Shown: positions 17,521-27,223, counted from the first letter of the stretch. The stretch: 64,000 bases of DNA from Ureibacillus sinduriensis BLB-1 = JCM 15800 (GCF_000772955.1 NZ_JPVO01000055.1:124001-188000); one strand, 5' to 3'. The notes: generated by a model not told the origin, from the sequence alone. Numbers and translations: made by a program.

Positions 17521-17570
17521 AATGTGGAGGAAAGTGGGGGAATGTGGTACATTATTTACTAAAGTGGGGT
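17521..17570 (+). promoter_or_regulatory. MraZ operator: in-phase AAWGTGG repeats before mraZ
   Basis: Three consecutive 10-bp units start at 17521, 17531 and 17541 (AATGTGGAGG, AAAGTGGGGG, AATGTGGTAC), and a fourth, AAAGTGGGGT, starts at 17561, exactly in phase. MraZ proteins are known to bind short direct GTGG/TGGG repeats at about one-helical-turn spacing upstream of their own gene. The fourth copy overlaps the mraZ ribosome-binding region. Confidence 0.8.
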
Positions 17571-17577
17571 GAGTAGC

Positions 17578-18009
17578 ATGTTCATGGGAGAATATCAACA
17601 TTCCGTTGATGCAAAAGGACGCCTTATTATTCCTTCCAAATTTCGTGAAGACTTGGGGAATACTTTTGTTATTACACGTGGACTTGATAACTGTCTATTT
17701 GGATATCCTATGGATGAATGGCGAAAACTCGAGGAAAAATTAAAGGAATTGCCAATGACGAAAAAGGATGCCCGTGCATTTGCAAGGTTTTTCTTTTCTG
17801 GTGCAACAGAAGTTGAAATAGATAAGCAAGGAAGAATTAATATACCATCCACACTGACTACTTACGCTAAGCTTGAAAAAGAATGTGTAGTTGTAGGTGT
17901 TTCAAGTAAAATTGAAATTTGGGCTAAAGAATCTTGGGAATCCTATTTCAACGAAGCTGAAAATTCTTTTAATGAGATAGCAGAAAATTTAATTGGCTTT
18001 GACTTCTAG
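17578..18009 (+). CDS. mraZ: Transcriptional regulator MraZ
   Basis: First gene of the dcw cluster; a DNA-binding protein that forms oligomeric rings and autoregulates the operon. 143 residues with two SpoVT/AbrB-like halves, each with the DxxGR signature: [15 protein letters not shown] (~10-24) and [13 protein letters not shown] (~82-94). Start at ATG 17578 matches the invariant MFMGEYQH N-terminus; an in-frame GTG at 17569 would add three residues. The operator repeats lie directly upstream, consistent with autoregulation. Confidence 0.97.
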   Translation: MFMGEYQHSVDAKGRLIIPSKFREDLGNTFVITRGLDNCLFGYPMDEWRKLEEKLKELPMTKKDARAFARFFFSGATEVEIDKQGRINIPSTLTTYAKLEKECVVVGVSSKIEIWAKESWESYFNEAENSFNEIAENLIGFDF

Positions 18010-18040
18010 AAAAGTTGCCGCCAAGAAGGAGTAATGGTGA

Positions 18041-18991
18041 ATGTTCGATCATACAACCGTATTATTAAAAGAAACTGTTGATGGACTGAACATCAATCCC
18101 AAAGGAATATATGTGGATTGTACATTAGGTGGCGCTGGGCATAGTGAATACTTAGTACAGCAATTATCATCAGAAGGTCGACTTATTTGTTTCGACCAAG
18201 ATACGACAGCGATAGAAAATGCAAAAGTACGATTAGCGGACTATTTAGACCGAGTGACATTTGTACATTCGAATTTCCGGTACGTGAAAGAAGAATTACA
18301 AAAGCTTAATATTCAAAAAGTTGATGGCATTCTTTATGACTTGGGTGTCTCTTCTCCACAACTAGATACTCCGGAACGCGGATTTAGTTATCATCACGAT
18401 GCACCTTTAGATATGCGTATGGACCAAACAGCACCGCTTTCTGCTTTCCATGTAGTGAATGAATGGGCTTACGAAGATTTAGTACGTATTTTCTTCCGAT
18501 ATGGGGAGGAAAAGTTCTCCAAGCAAATTGCTAGAAAAATCGAGGAAACAAGAAAAAACGCACCCATTGAAACAACTGGACAACTGGTGGAACTTATTAA
18601 GGAAGGAATCCCTGCACCTGCCCGAAGAAAGGGTGGTCATCCAGCGAAGAGAGTTTTCCAAGCAATTCGAATTGCGGTTAATGATGAGTTGGGAGCAGCG
18701 GAAGATTCATTAGTTGATGCATTGAAGTTGTTAAAGGTTGGTGGGAGAATTAGCGTGATTACATTCCACTCTTTAGAAGACCGATTAACCAAATCCATTT
18801 TTAAAGAGGCTTCCTCTCTTCCAGATTTACCACCCGGTTTACCGGTAATCCCGGATGAGTTCAAGCCATCATTGAAACTTGTTACTAGAAAGCCAATTGT
18901 ACCTACAGATGAGGAGCTTGAAAAAAATAATCGTTCACGATCGGCAAAACTGAGAATTGCCGAGAAAATAAGCGAGAAAGGACGAGAATAA
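18041..18991 (+). CDS. rsmH: 16S rRNA (cytosine1402-N4)-methyltransferase RsmH (MraW)
   Basis: SAM-dependent N4-methylation of C1402 in the decoding centre. [13 protein letters not shown] at the start, the SAM loop [14 protein letters not shown] (~residues 27-40), [19 protein letters not shown] (~103-121), the insertion domain, then [14 protein letters not shown] and [12 protein letters not shown], all standard. 316 residues, normal. Its stop codon is immediately followed by the ftsL ATG. Confidence 0.98.
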   Translation: MFDHTTVLLKETVDGLNINPKGIYVDCTLGGAGHSEYLVQQLSSEGRLICFDQDTTAIENAKVRLADYLDRVTFVHSNFRYVKEELQKLNIQKVDGILYDLGVSSPQLDTPERGFSYHHDAPLDMRMDQTAPLSAFHVVNEWAYEDLVRIFFRYGEEKFSKQIARKIEETRKNAPIETTGQLVELIKEGIPAPARRKGGHPAKRVFQAIRIAVNDELGAAEDSLVDALKLLKVGGRISVITFHSLEDRLTKSIFKEASSLPDLPPGLPVIPDEFKPSLKLVTRKPIVPTDEELEKNNRSRSAKLRIAEKISEKGRE

Positions 18992-19360
18992 ATGGCAGTA
19001 CGTGCTAGGCAAAATTCTTATGTGAGCCAACCGGTAAATCCTGAACAGCAACAAGTACAACAACAGAGAAATAAAAGAAAGAAATCGATAATCACAGCAA
19101 AAGAAAAAATGCTCTATATCGCATTCATTGTCCTGGTTTGTGCTTTGGCAGTTACTATACTACATAAGCAGAGTTCAATTCAGCAAACGACCATGGAGAT
19201 ACAAAAAATTGAATCGGAAATCACGGAGCTAGAAAAACAAAATGTGAATTTAAAAGTTCAAGTGAGTGAATTATCAACCTATGAGAGAATTTGGGAGAAA
19301 GCAAAAGAACTCGGTTTAACACTTAATGAGAAAAATGTGAAGGTAGTGCCGGGAGAATGA
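18992..19360 (+). CDS. ftsL: Cell division protein FtsL
   Basis: 122-residue bitopic protein of the divisome. A basic, Gln-rich cytoplasmic head (QQQVQQQRNKRKK), one membrane helix (~residues 39-57, LYIAFIVLVCALAVTIL), then an extracytoplasmic coiled coil (IQKIESEITELEKQNVNLKVQVSEL) that zips with DivIC and contacts DivIB and PBP2B. It abuts rsmH without a gap and overlaps pbpB by four bases (ATGA), indicating coupled translation. Confidence 0.93.
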   Translation: MAVRARQNSYVSQPVNPEQQQVQQQRNKRKKSIITAKEKMLYIAFIVLVCALAVTILHKQSSIQQTTMEIQKIESEITELEKQNVNLKVQVSELSTYERIWEKAKELGLTLNEKNVKVVPGE

Positions 19361-21582
19361 AAAAAAAGAGATTTCGATTCCAATGGGGAGCCTTTCTAAT
19401 GTTAGTTATTTACGGAGGGCTCTTTTTTGCATTATTTATTCGTATTTTTTATATTCAGTCAACTGGTGAAGTGAAAGGGCAGCAACTAGAAGCAAAAGCA
19501 GCTGCACTTTACGGGAAAGAAGCAATCCTGACTGCCGAACGCGGCAAGATTCTTGACCGAAATGGCGGTGTAATTGCAGAAGATACACTAAGCTATCGGC
19601 TTGTAGCGGTGGTGAATCCCGAGGCGACTACAGACAAGGACAAACCAAGACATGTAGTCAATCCTGAAAAAACGGCCAAAGTTCTGGCCAAATATATATC
19701 GATGGAAGAGTCAGAGATTTATAAAATCCTCACTAGAAAACTCAGTGATGGAAGGACACCTTACCAAGTTGAATTTGGTGTAGCCGGTCGCAGCATCAGT
19801 CACGAAGTAATGACGGCCATTAAAAATGAAAAACTGGAAGGAATTACTTTCACAAGCGATTCAACCCGCTATTACCCAAATGGTCCATTTGCCTCCCATT
19901 TAATTGGTTTCGCATTAAAGGAAGAGCAAGAGGATAGCACTTTTAAAACTGTAGGGAAAATGGGCTTGGAATATACTTACAACAAAGAGTTGACGGGTAA
20001 GGACGGCTCAATCCAATACGAGAGTGACATTTTCGGATATTTGTTGCCAAATAGCGAAAAAATGGTAACACCTGCTGAAAATGGGGATGATATCTATTTA
20101 ACTATAGATAAGACGATTCAGAACTTCCTGGAAGAGTCAATGACGAACGTATATAAAAAATACAATCCTGAATCGATGGTTGCGGTAGTCGCAGATCCCA
20201 AAACTGGTGAAATTTTGGCGATGTCCCAGCGACCGACTTTTGACCCGGATACAAGAGAAGGGCTTGATTCATGGAATAACAATGTCATAGAATCGGTAAT
20301 TGAACCTGGTTCAACCATGAAAACTTTCACTCTAGCAACAGCGATAGAAACAGATAATTGGGCTCCAAACGCTTATTATCAATCAGGTTCCTACACATTG
20401 CTGGGGGATACGATTCGGGACCATAACCAAAGAGGTTGGGGACCGATAACGTATTTGCAAGGATTCCAACGGTCATCGAATACAGCTATGGCGAATCTTC
20501 TAGAATATATCGGAAATGATACATTAATAGATTACTTCAAGAAGTTTGGATTTGGAGAAAAGACTGGTATCGATTTACCCGGGGAAGCATCGGGTACATT
20601 ATTGACGAACTGGCCGATAAACTATGTGACAACTTCATATGGACAAGGATCAACAGCAACACCTATTCAGCTTGTCCAGGCCATGACAGCAATTGCGAAT
20701 GATGGTGAAATGATGCAGCCATATGTGATTAATAAAATAGTGGATTCCTCAACCGGCAAAGTAATTAAAGAAGAGAAACCGACGGTAAAAGGGAATCCGA
20801 TATCCAAAGAAACAGCAAAGCAAGTTCGTGAAATTCTAGCTTCTACTGTTACTTCAGAGGTCGGGACGGCCAAAAGTTTCGCTATCGAAGGTTATGATGT
20901 GGCCGGGAAAACAGGAACAGCATACATCCCTAGATCAGATGGATCGGGTAGATACCTGACAGGCAATAAAAATAATTATTTATATTCATTTTTAGGTCTG
21001 GCTCCGGCAGATGATCCACAATTAATTGTCTATGTTGCGGTAAAACAACCTAAACTAGAAGCGACAGAGCTTGGATCAGCACCTGTATCCGAAGTGTTCA
21101 CCTCCGTGATGCAAAACAGTTTGAAATATTTAAATATAAACCCTGAAGATGTAGCGGAAGCACAAAAAACGACGTTGAAAGATTATGTTGGTGATAATGC
21201 TGATAATGTTCAGGTAGAGTTGATGAACCAAGGTGTTACACCGGTCATTATTGGAGATGGTGGCAAGATCATTGATCAATATCCAGAAAAAGATTTATCT
21301 ATAACAAAGGGAAGTATAGTCTTTTTGAAAACGGAAGGGTCGATTACTTTACCTTCATTCAGTAACTGGTCGCTCCGAAATCTGTTGGTTTATAAAATGA
21401 TGTCCGGACTGACAATTGAAATAGTTGGAGAGGGATATGTTGAAAGCCAAAGTGTCTCTGCTAATACAATCGTGGATCAAGGTTCCCCAATCGTTGTGCA
21501 GCTAAGGACGCCTGAAGAGATATATTCCTCACCCCCTATAGAAGAAACTTTTATAGATGGAGAAGAATTGCCGCAAGATTAA
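19357..21582 (+). CDS. pbpB: Septal transpeptidase PBP 2B
   Basis: Class B penicillin-binding protein that crosslinks septal peptidoglycan. Membrane helix at residues ~12-31, dimerisation domain beginning AERGKILDRNGGVIAED, then the transpeptidase domain with S319xxK322 (EPGSTMKTF), SSN in QRSSNTAM (~375-378) and KTG in VAGKTGTAYI (~520). About 150 residues of C-terminal PASTA repeats follow. 741 residues, close to B. subtilis PbpB (716). Position after ftsL separates it from the next, sporulation-specific paralogue. Confidence 0.95.
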   Translation: MKKKRFRFQWGAFLMLVIYGGLFFALFIRIFYIQSTGEVKGQQLEAKAAALYGKEAILTAERGKILDRNGGVIAEDTLSYRLVAVVNPEATTDKDKPRHVVNPEKTAKVLAKYISMEESEIYKILTRKLSDGRTPYQVEFGVAGRSISHEVMTAIKNEKLEGITFTSDSTRYYPNGPFASHLIGFALKEEQEDSTFKTVGKMGLEYTYNKELTGKDGSIQYESDIFGYLLPNSEKMVTPAENGDDIYLTIDKTIQNFLEESMTNVYKKYNPESMVAVVADPKTGEILAMSQRPTFDPDTREGLDSWNNNVIESVIEPGSTMKTFTLATAIETDNWAPNAYYQSGSYTLLGDTIRDHNQRGWGPITYLQGFQRSSNTAMANLLEYIGNDTLIDYFKKFGFGEKTGIDLPGEASGTLLTNWPINYVTTSYGQGSTATPIQLVQAMTAIANDGEMMQPYVINKIVDSSTGKVIKEEKPTVKGNPISKETAKQVREILASTVTSEVGTAKSFAIEGYDVAGKTGTAYIPRSDGSGRYLTGNKNNYLYSFLGLAPADDPQLIVYVAVKQPKLEATELGSAPVSEVFTSVMQNSLKYLNINPEDVAEAQKTTLKDYVGDNADNVQVELMNQGVTPVIIGDGGKIIDQYPEKDLSITKGSIVFLKTEGSITLPSFSNWSLRNLLVYKMMSGLTIEIVGEGYVESQSVSANTIVDQGSPIVVQLRTPEEIYSSPPIEETFIDGEELPQD

Positions 21583-21651
21583 CTTCCTTAAATCATTAAT
21601 TCTTAGCGTTGGAAGTGGAGTGCACCAAGTTGAATATCATTAAATATCCGA

Positions 21652-21678
21652 ATAGAAATCGCTTTTCATTCATACTTT
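21652..21678 (+). promoter_or_regulatory. Sigma-E promoter of spoVD
   Basis: ATA (21652-21654), 16 bp, CATACTTT (21671-21678): matches the sigma-E consensus ATA-N16-CATANNNT. It lies 26 nt before the spoVD start. B. subtilis spoVD is known to be transcribed by sigma-E. Confidence 0.8.
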
Positions 21679-21703
21679 GTTAAAAACGAGGTGTGAATAG
21701 TAG

Positions 21704-23632
21704 ATGAAGTGGATTTCGACCATTTCAAAGAAACGCTTAAAGTTGATTGTTTATGGGTTTATTCTTTTTGGGATAGCGGTTGTTATTAGGTTATTTTATG
21801 TACAAGTCATTCAGCACGATGAATTGACGAAACTTGCAAAAGAGAATTGGGATAGGGAGATTCCGTTTGCTTCAGAAAGAGGGGAAATTGTCGACCGTAA
21901 CGGGGAAACCATCGTAACGAATAAATTGGCTCCGACTCTTTATTTTATGCCTGCACAAAATGATAATATTGAAGAAGCTGCCAAGCAAATTGCTTCGGTG
22001 TTAGATCTGGATGCAGACAAGTTGTTCGAAAAAATGAATAAGCGGACTTATTTAGTAAAACTTGCACCAGAGGCCAAAAATATTACGTATGAACAAGCTG
22101 TTGAAATTCAGAGTCTCAAGATCGACGGTTTGTATAGTGGCGTAGACTATGTCCGACATTACCCTTATGGAAATTTATTGTCGCGCTTTATCGGTTTTAC
22201 AGGCTATGATACACAAGGTCTTGCCGGTATTGAGTACCAATATGACAAAGTATTGACTTCCAAGGAGGCTGCAATTCGACTCTTTACTGATGCGCAGGGG
22301 AATTCCCTGCCTCATGTGGATGATGAATGGCGTGAAGGAGATCAAGGAGCAACTGTCGAGCTAACGATTGATTTGGAAGTCCAAAAGGTAGTGGAACGAG
22401 AGTTATCGCAAGCGATGGAAAAATATGATGCCGATCAGGCATTAGCAATTGCCATGAATGTAAATACTGGTGAAATATTGGGGCTGTCATCGTATCCTAC
22501 ATATGATCCCGCTAATTTTGATGATGTAGATCAATCAATTTATAACCGCAATTTGCCAGTTTGGATGACCTATGAGCCGGGGTCTACATTTAAAATTATT
22601 ACACTAAGTGCAGCACTTGAGGAAAACGTTGTCGATTTAGAAAAAGATACGTTTTTTGACAAGGGATATACAATTGTGGAAGATACACGGTTGCGTTGTT
22701 GGAAGCGTGAAGGTCATGGCCAAGAGACGTTCATGCAAGTTGTAGAAAATTCCTGCAATCCAGGTTTTATCGAGCTAGGTCAGCGAGTGGGCTCTGACAA
22801 GCTTCTGCAATATATAAAAGATTTCGGTTTTGGTGAACCTACTGGCTCCAATATTCCAGGGGAAGCATCCGGTATACTTTTTTCCAAAGAAAACTTTGGA
22901 CCTGTCGAACATGCCACAACCTCCTTTGGCCAAGGGATTGCTGTTACGCCGATTCAACAGGTTCAAGCAGTAGCAGCTGCAGTTAACGGTGGGAAATTAT
23001 TTACACCGTATGTCGTTTCCAAAGTCGTAGATCCGGAATCTGGCAAGGTCATTTCTGAAACTAAGCCAGAAATGAAACGAACAGTCATAAGTGAAGCGAC
23101 ATCTGCAAAAGTCCGTAACGCATTGGAATCGGTTGTTGCCAATGGATCAGGTAGACAAGCATTTCGTGATGGTCTCCGTATTGGCGGCAAAACAGGAACG
23201 GCACAAAAAGCGGTTGATGGCCGATATAAAGATGGAGAATATATCGTTTCCTTTATCGGTTTTGCACCTGCGGATAAACCCGAGGTTGTAGTTTATGTGG
23301 CAATCGACAATCCGAAAAGCGCGACAGTTTTTGGTAGTACAATTGCCGCGCCTATCGTCGGACAAATTATTGAAGATATTGCACCTACAGTCGGCATTGA
23401 AGTAAATCGTGAAGGACAAATGGAAAAGCAATATCGTTGGGGAGACCCTATAACGGACCGAGTTCCTAATTTGGTTGGTTATTCGGTAGATGAATTAGCA
23501 AAATTACAATATCCATTTAAGATGGAGTTGCATGGCGAAGGTACGATTATCAAATCACAATTGCCTGAACCAGATAATATTCTTGAACAAGATGGAACAA
23601 TACATCTTTACTTAGACGAAAAAAATGAATGA
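21704..23632 (+). CDS. spoVD: Sporulation transpeptidase SpoVD
   Basis: Class B PBP needed for spore cortex synthesis in the mother cell. Membrane helix ~13-34, SERGEIVDRNGETIV dimerisation segment, transpeptidase domain with S294xxK297 (YEPGSTFKII), the SCN triad in ENSCNPGF, and KTG in IGGKTGTAQK (~500). A single C-terminal PASTA domain (DRVPNLVGYSVDELAKL) distinguishes it from PBP 2B and fits the SpoVD layout. 642 residues (B. subtilis 646). It acts with SpoVE and is preceded by its own sigma-E promoter. In B. subtilis murE follows; here mraY does. Confidence 0.94.
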   Translation: MKWISTISKKRLKLIVYGFILFGIAVVIRLFYVQVIQHDELTKLAKENWDREIPFASERGEIVDRNGETIVTNKLAPTLYFMPAQNDNIEEAAKQIASVLDLDADKLFEKMNKRTYLVKLAPEAKNITYEQAVEIQSLKIDGLYSGVDYVRHYPYGNLLSRFIGFTGYDTQGLAGIEYQYDKVLTSKEAAIRLFTDAQGNSLPHVDDEWREGDQGATVELTIDLEVQKVVERELSQAMEKYDADQALAIAMNVNTGEILGLSSYPTYDPANFDDVDQSIYNRNLPVWMTYEPGSTFKIITLSAALEENVVDLEKDTFFDKGYTIVEDTRLRCWKREGHGQETFMQVVENSCNPGFIELGQRVGSDKLLQYIKDFGFGEPTGSNIPGEASGILFSKENFGPVEHATTSFGQGIAVTPIQQVQAVAAAVNGGKLFTPYVVSKVVDPESGKVISETKPEMKRTVISEATSAKVRNALESVVANGSGRQAFRDGLRIGGKTGTAQKAVDGRYKDGEYIVSFIGFAPADKPEVVVYVAIDNPKSATVFGSTIAAPIVGQIIEDIAPTVGIEVNREGQMEKQYRWGDPITDRVPNLVGYSVDELAKLQYPFKMELHGEGTIIKSQLPEPDNILEQDGTIHLYLDEKNE

Positions 23633-23712
23633 TTAACTTCTTAGTTTAAATGCCAAACATGGTTTTAGAGTAGTACTAAAGAAGAATGAACTGAAATTAG
23701 AGGAGATCTAAC

Positions 23713-24687
23713 ATGACAATCACAACAACAATAACCATTCTAGCAATTTCATTTATCGTTTCTGTGGTTTTAGCACCGATATTCATCCCGTTGCTTCGTC
23801 GATTGAAGTTTGGACAGAGTATTCGGGAAGAAGGTCCACAATCACATATGAAAAAAGCTGGAACTCCAACAATGGGGGGCATAATTTTTTTAATCTCGAT
23901 AATTGCTACAACGGTAATTGTTGGAAATATGTACGACATATTTACGACTCAATCAATCGTCATCATTCTAGTGCTGGCTGGATTCGGCTTGATCGGATTT
24001 TTGGATGATGGGATAAAAGTAATTTTTAAACGTAATCTAGGGTTAACATCTTTGCAAAAGTTAATTGGCCAAATCATTATCTCAATCGCTGCATTTCTAT
24101 TATTGCGGCTTGGTTCATTCGATACATCAATTAATGTGCCGTTTATCGATTGGTCGATTGATTTAGGTATTTTATATGTAGGTTTTTTAATTTTCTGGTT
24201 GGTCGGTTTCTCAAATGCGGTAAACTTGACGGACGGATTAGATGGACTGGTTGCTGGGACTGCATCGATTGCCTTTACTGCATTTGGAGTGATTGCACTA
24301 TATAATGAACAGGCCGATGTTGCACTATTTACATTTGCGGTGACGGGTGCGCTTTTAGGATTTTTAATTTTCAATGCAAATCCTGCAAAAGTATTTATGG
24401 GTGATACAGGATCCCTCGCTTTGGGCGGATCCCTCGCCCTTGTCTCCATCCTTGTGAAAGCGGAGTTGCTTTTACTGTTGATTGGGTTGGTTTTTGTTAT
24501 TGAAACATTATCGGTTATCCTGCAGGTGGCAAGTTTTAAATTACGAGGCAAACGTATTTTTAAAATGAGTCCGATCCATCACCATTTTGAATTGTCCGGC
24601 TGGTCAGAGCGCAAAGTTGTCGGCGTCTTTTGGTCAACGGCAGTAGTAGTGGCATTAATCGCAGTAGTATCGGAGGCATTGCTATGA
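23713..24687 (+). CDS. mraY: Phospho-MurNAc-pentapeptide translocase MraY
   Basis: Transfers phospho-MurNAc-pentapeptide onto undecaprenyl phosphate, making lipid I. Ten or so membrane helices. Signatures: KKAGTPTMGG (~residues 45-54), GFLDDGIKV (~95-103, the DDxxK type motif), NLTDGLDGLVAG (~175-186), GDTGSLALGG (~229-238) and the cytoplasmic HHHFELSGWSE near the end. 324 residues, normal. Overlaps murD by four bases (ATGA). Confidence 0.98.
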   Translation: MTITTTITILAISFIVSVVLAPIFIPLLRRLKFGQSIREEGPQSHMKKAGTPTMGGIIFLISIIATTVIVGNMYDIFTTQSIVIILVLAGFGLIGFLDDGIKVIFKRNLGLTSLQKLIGQIIISIAAFLLLRLGSFDTSINVPFIDWSIDLGILYVGFLIFWLVGFSNAVNLTDGLDGLVAGTASIAFTAFGVIALYNEQADVALFTFAVTGALLGFLIFNANPAKVFMGDTGSLALGGSLALVSILVKAELLLLLIGLVFVIETLSVILQVASFKLRGKRIFKMSPIHHHFELSGWSERKVVGVFWSTAVVVALIAVVSEALL

Positions 24688-26033
24688 TTGAATATACAAA
24701 ATTGCAACATAAAAAAGTCTTGGTATTGGGATTGGCAAAAAGTGGCGTAGCTGCCGCGGAACTGCTTCATCAATTAGGTGCTTTCGTTACAGTGAATGAT
24801 TCAAAGCCTTTTGATGAAAATCCACAGGCACAAAGCTTGCTAGAAAAAGGGATTACTGTGATCTGTGGTCGACATCCAGAAGATTTGCTTGATGAAGGAT
24901 TTGAATTGCTTGTCAAAAATCCTGGCATTCCATATACAAACCCTATCGTGGATGATGCGGTGAAACGGGGGGTGCAGGTGATTACAGAAGTCGAACTTGC
25001 TTATTTAGTCAGCGATGCACCGATTATCGGAATTACGGGGACAAATGGGAAAACGACAACGACAACTTTGATTTTCGAAATGTTAAATAGAGGACGGAAA
25101 AGTCCATTAATTGCTGGAAATATAGGAACAGTTGCTTGCGGAGTGGCGGCTGGTGCGACAAAAGACAATGTTATCGTGACGGAACTTTCCTCATTCCAGC
25201 TAATGGGGACGAAAGAGTTCAAACCGAAAATTGCCATTCTGACGAATTTATACGATGCACATTTAGATTACCATGGTAGTTTTGAGGACTACGCAAATGC
25301 TAAATTCAATATTACGAAAAATCAAGATGAATCGGATTGGTTCATATACAATGCCGATCAGGAAATAGTGAATGAATATGCTGCTAAATCGAAGGCAGGT
25401 AAAATACCTTTTAGTTCAAATGGACGGTCCGATGTCGGCATCAGTGCTGATGACGAGATGATCTATTGGCAGGGTGAAGCCTTTTTAGAAAGAGTAAATA
25501 TAGCACTCCCAGGGAAACATAACTTAGAAAATATTTTGGCAGCACTTGCAGCCTGTATTCTATACGGCTGTGAAAAAAAAGCTTTAGAAGAAGTGTTGAA
25601 AACTTTCACTGGAGTCCGTCACCGTACACAGTTTGTTCGGGAGTGGAATGGACGGAAAATTTATAACGACTCAAAAGCGACAAACTGTCTGGCAACAAAA
25701 GTTGCTTTGGAGGCTTTCACACAGCCAATAATTTTACTGGCTGGGGGGTTGGATCGGAATCACTCCTTTGAGGAGCTTCGTGCATCCATGAAGAATGTGA
25801 AAAGTGTTGTAGCATTTGGACAGACAGGTGAAAGATTTATCGAATTTGCAAAATCATGTGGAGTTGAAGAAGCGGTATTGGCAGAAGATGTAGAGGATGC
25901 CGTAACGAAAGCAGCTTCAATTTCCGAAGATGGTGATGTTTTATTATTGTCTCCTGCATGTGCCAGCTGGGATCAGTACAAAAGCTTTGAAATTCGCGGG
26001 GATTTGTTCATTGAAGCTGTAATGAAGCTGTAA
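24684..26033 (+). CDS. murD: UDP-N-acetylmuramoylalanine--D-glutamate ligase MurD
   Basis: Adds D-glutamate to UDP-MurNAc-L-Ala. N-terminal Rossmann motif VLVLGLAKSGVAAA, P-loop GITGTNGKTTTTTLI (~residues 114-128), ELSSFQL, HNLENILAA and NDSKATNCLA; a C-terminal domain with LLLSPACASWDQYKSFEIRG. Starting at ATG 24684 (overlapping the mraY stop) gives 449 residues, the normal size. Followed by a terminator-like hairpin rather than a tight junction to the next gene. Confidence 0.97.
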   Translation: MIEYTKLQHKKVLVLGLAKSGVAAAELLHQLGAFVTVNDSKPFDENPQAQSLLEKGITVICGRHPEDLLDEGFELLVKNPGIPYTNPIVDDAVKRGVQVITEVELAYLVSDAPIIGITGTNGKTTTTTLIFEMLNRGRKSPLIAGNIGTVACGVAAGATKDNVIVTELSSFQLMGTKEFKPKIAILTNLYDAHLDYHGSFEDYANAKFNITKNQDESDWFIYNADQEIVNEYAAKSKAGKIPFSSNGRSDVGISADDEMIYWQGEAFLERVNIALPGKHNLENILAALAACILYGCEKKALEEVLKTFTGVRHRTQFVREWNGRKIYNDSKATNCLATKVALEAFTQPIILLAGGLDRNHSFEELRASMKNVKSVVAFGQTGERFIEFAKSCGVEEAVLAEDVEDAVTKAASISEDGDVLLLSPACASWDQYKSFEIRGDLFIEAVMKL

Positions 26034-26073
26034 TGGAAGTAGGGCGGATTTTTAGTGAAAAGATTAAACTTTT

Positions 26074-26110
26074 GTGCTTAGAGCAAATTCCTCTAAGCAC
26101 AGTGCTTTTT
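26074..26110 (+). terminator. Terminator-like hairpin between murD and spoVE/ftsW
   Basis: Perfect 10-bp stem GTGCTTAGAG (26074-26083) / CTCTAAGCAC (26091-26100), 7-nt loop, followed by AGTGCTTTTT. It sits inside the dcw cluster, 28 nt before the next start, so it may attenuate transcription of the distal division genes. Confidence 0.75.
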
Positions 26111-26137
26111 GAGTATTTATAAGAAAGGATGCCTTAG

Positions 26138-27223
26138 CTGAAGTTTACCTATAAGAGGCTCTTCATATTTTCTGCAATCTCGCTGTCATTGTTTGGAATC
26201 ACTTTCATTTATTCTGCCGGTACATATTGGAGTGCGATTCACTACGAAGGTGAACTGCCTTTCTATATTAAGCAACTTATTTACTTGATTTTAGCTTTAG
26301 CTGTATTTCTAACTGTTACCAATATGCCGCTCTTTACTCAGGAAAAGACTTGGATTGTACTCTATGTGTTCTCTCTAGTATTATTGGTTCTAGTATTGAT
26401 TCCTGGTATCGGCCTTGAACGAAATGGTTCCCAAAGCTGGATTGGTCTTGGTCCACTAACCATTCAACCAGCAGAACTCGTCAAAATAACGACTTTGATG
26501 TATTTAAGTTTTTTGCTAAGTAAAGTCAAAAATGATGAGCGTGTTGTCCAGATAAAACACTTTTTAATCATAATCCTTCCGTGTGCATTAATTATGCTGC
26601 AGCCAGATTTTGGGTCTGTGTTCATCCTAGTGGTAGCGGCGTTTATTTTACTTTTCATTGCCAAATACCCAATCAAATTATATGTTGGGTTTATAGTTCT
26701 GGGGATAGTTGGTTTGGTTGCGTTAATTGCTTCTGCTCCATATCGTCTGAAACGGATTGAAGCTTTTATCAATCCTTGGGCGGATCCATTAGTTAGTGGC
26801 TTCCAGGCAGTGCAATCGTTGCTGGCGATAGGTCCGGCAGGGTTATTGGGACATGGATTCCAGGAAAGCCGTCAAAAGTTTCTATACTTGCCAGAGCCTC
26901 AAAATGACTTTATCTTCTCCATAATCCTGGAGGAAATTGGATTCTTGGGTGGATGTGTGGTGTTGGCACTTTTTGCTGTTTTTATATATTCAGGCTGTGG
27001 ACTAGCCATTCAATCACTGAAAAGTTCCGATTTTTATGCCATCTCCGCGTTGGTCGGGATGGTAGGATTCCAAGCAGCATTAAATATTGGAGTTGTTATC
27101 GGTCTGATTCCCGTAACTGGAGTAACTTTGCCTTTTATTAGTTACGGTGGTACATCGCTGATGATTATTTGGTTTGTTGTGGCCATTATAATTAGCTTTG
27201 CAAATCGAACCGACAATACCTAA
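26138..27223 (+). CDS. spoVE: SEDS lipid II polymerase SpoVE/FtsW
   Basis: Polytopic SEDS glycosyltransferase that polymerises lipid II with a partner class B PBP (SpoVD for SpoVE, PBP 2B for FtsW). Signatures: LVLIPGIGLERNGSQSWIGLGPLTIQPAELVK (seen in pieces from residue ~77), MLQPDFGS, ESRQKFLYLPEPQNDFIFSIILEEIGFLGG and VTGVTLPFISYGGTS. A start at TTG 26189 would delete the first helix and has no ribosome site. The frame is open back to CTG 26138, preceded by AAAGGA with 8-nt spacing, and then supplies KFTYKRLFIFSAISLSLFG, aligning with transmembrane helix 1 of SpoVE. I therefore infer a CTG start (361 residues; B. subtilis SpoVE 366). An in-frame ATG-CCT-TAG precedes it directly. Which of the two roles it plays is not decided by sequence alone; position favours SpoVE. 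Confidence 0.88.
   Translation: MKFTYKRLFIFSAISLSLFGITFIYSAGTYWSAIHYEGELPFYIKQLIYLILALAVFLTVTNMPLFTQEKTWIVLYVFSLVLLVLVLIPGIGLERNGSQSWIGLGPLTIQPAELVKITTLMYLSFLLSKVKNDERVVQIKHFLIIILPCALIMLQPDFGSVFILVVAAFILLFIAKYPIKLYVGFIVLGIVGLVALIASAPYRLKRIEAFINPWADPLVSGFQAVQSLLAIGPAGLLGHGFQESRQKFLYLPEPQNDFIFSIILEEIGFLGGCVVLALFAVFIYSGCGLAIQSLKSSDFYAISALVGMVGFQAALNIGVVIGLIPVTGVTLPFISYGGTSLMIIWFVVAIIISFANRTDNT

Noticed and set aside
23949-24551. 200-residue minus-strand ORF
   Set aside because: Lies wholly antisense to the unmistakable mraY, with no ribosome site or family similarity.
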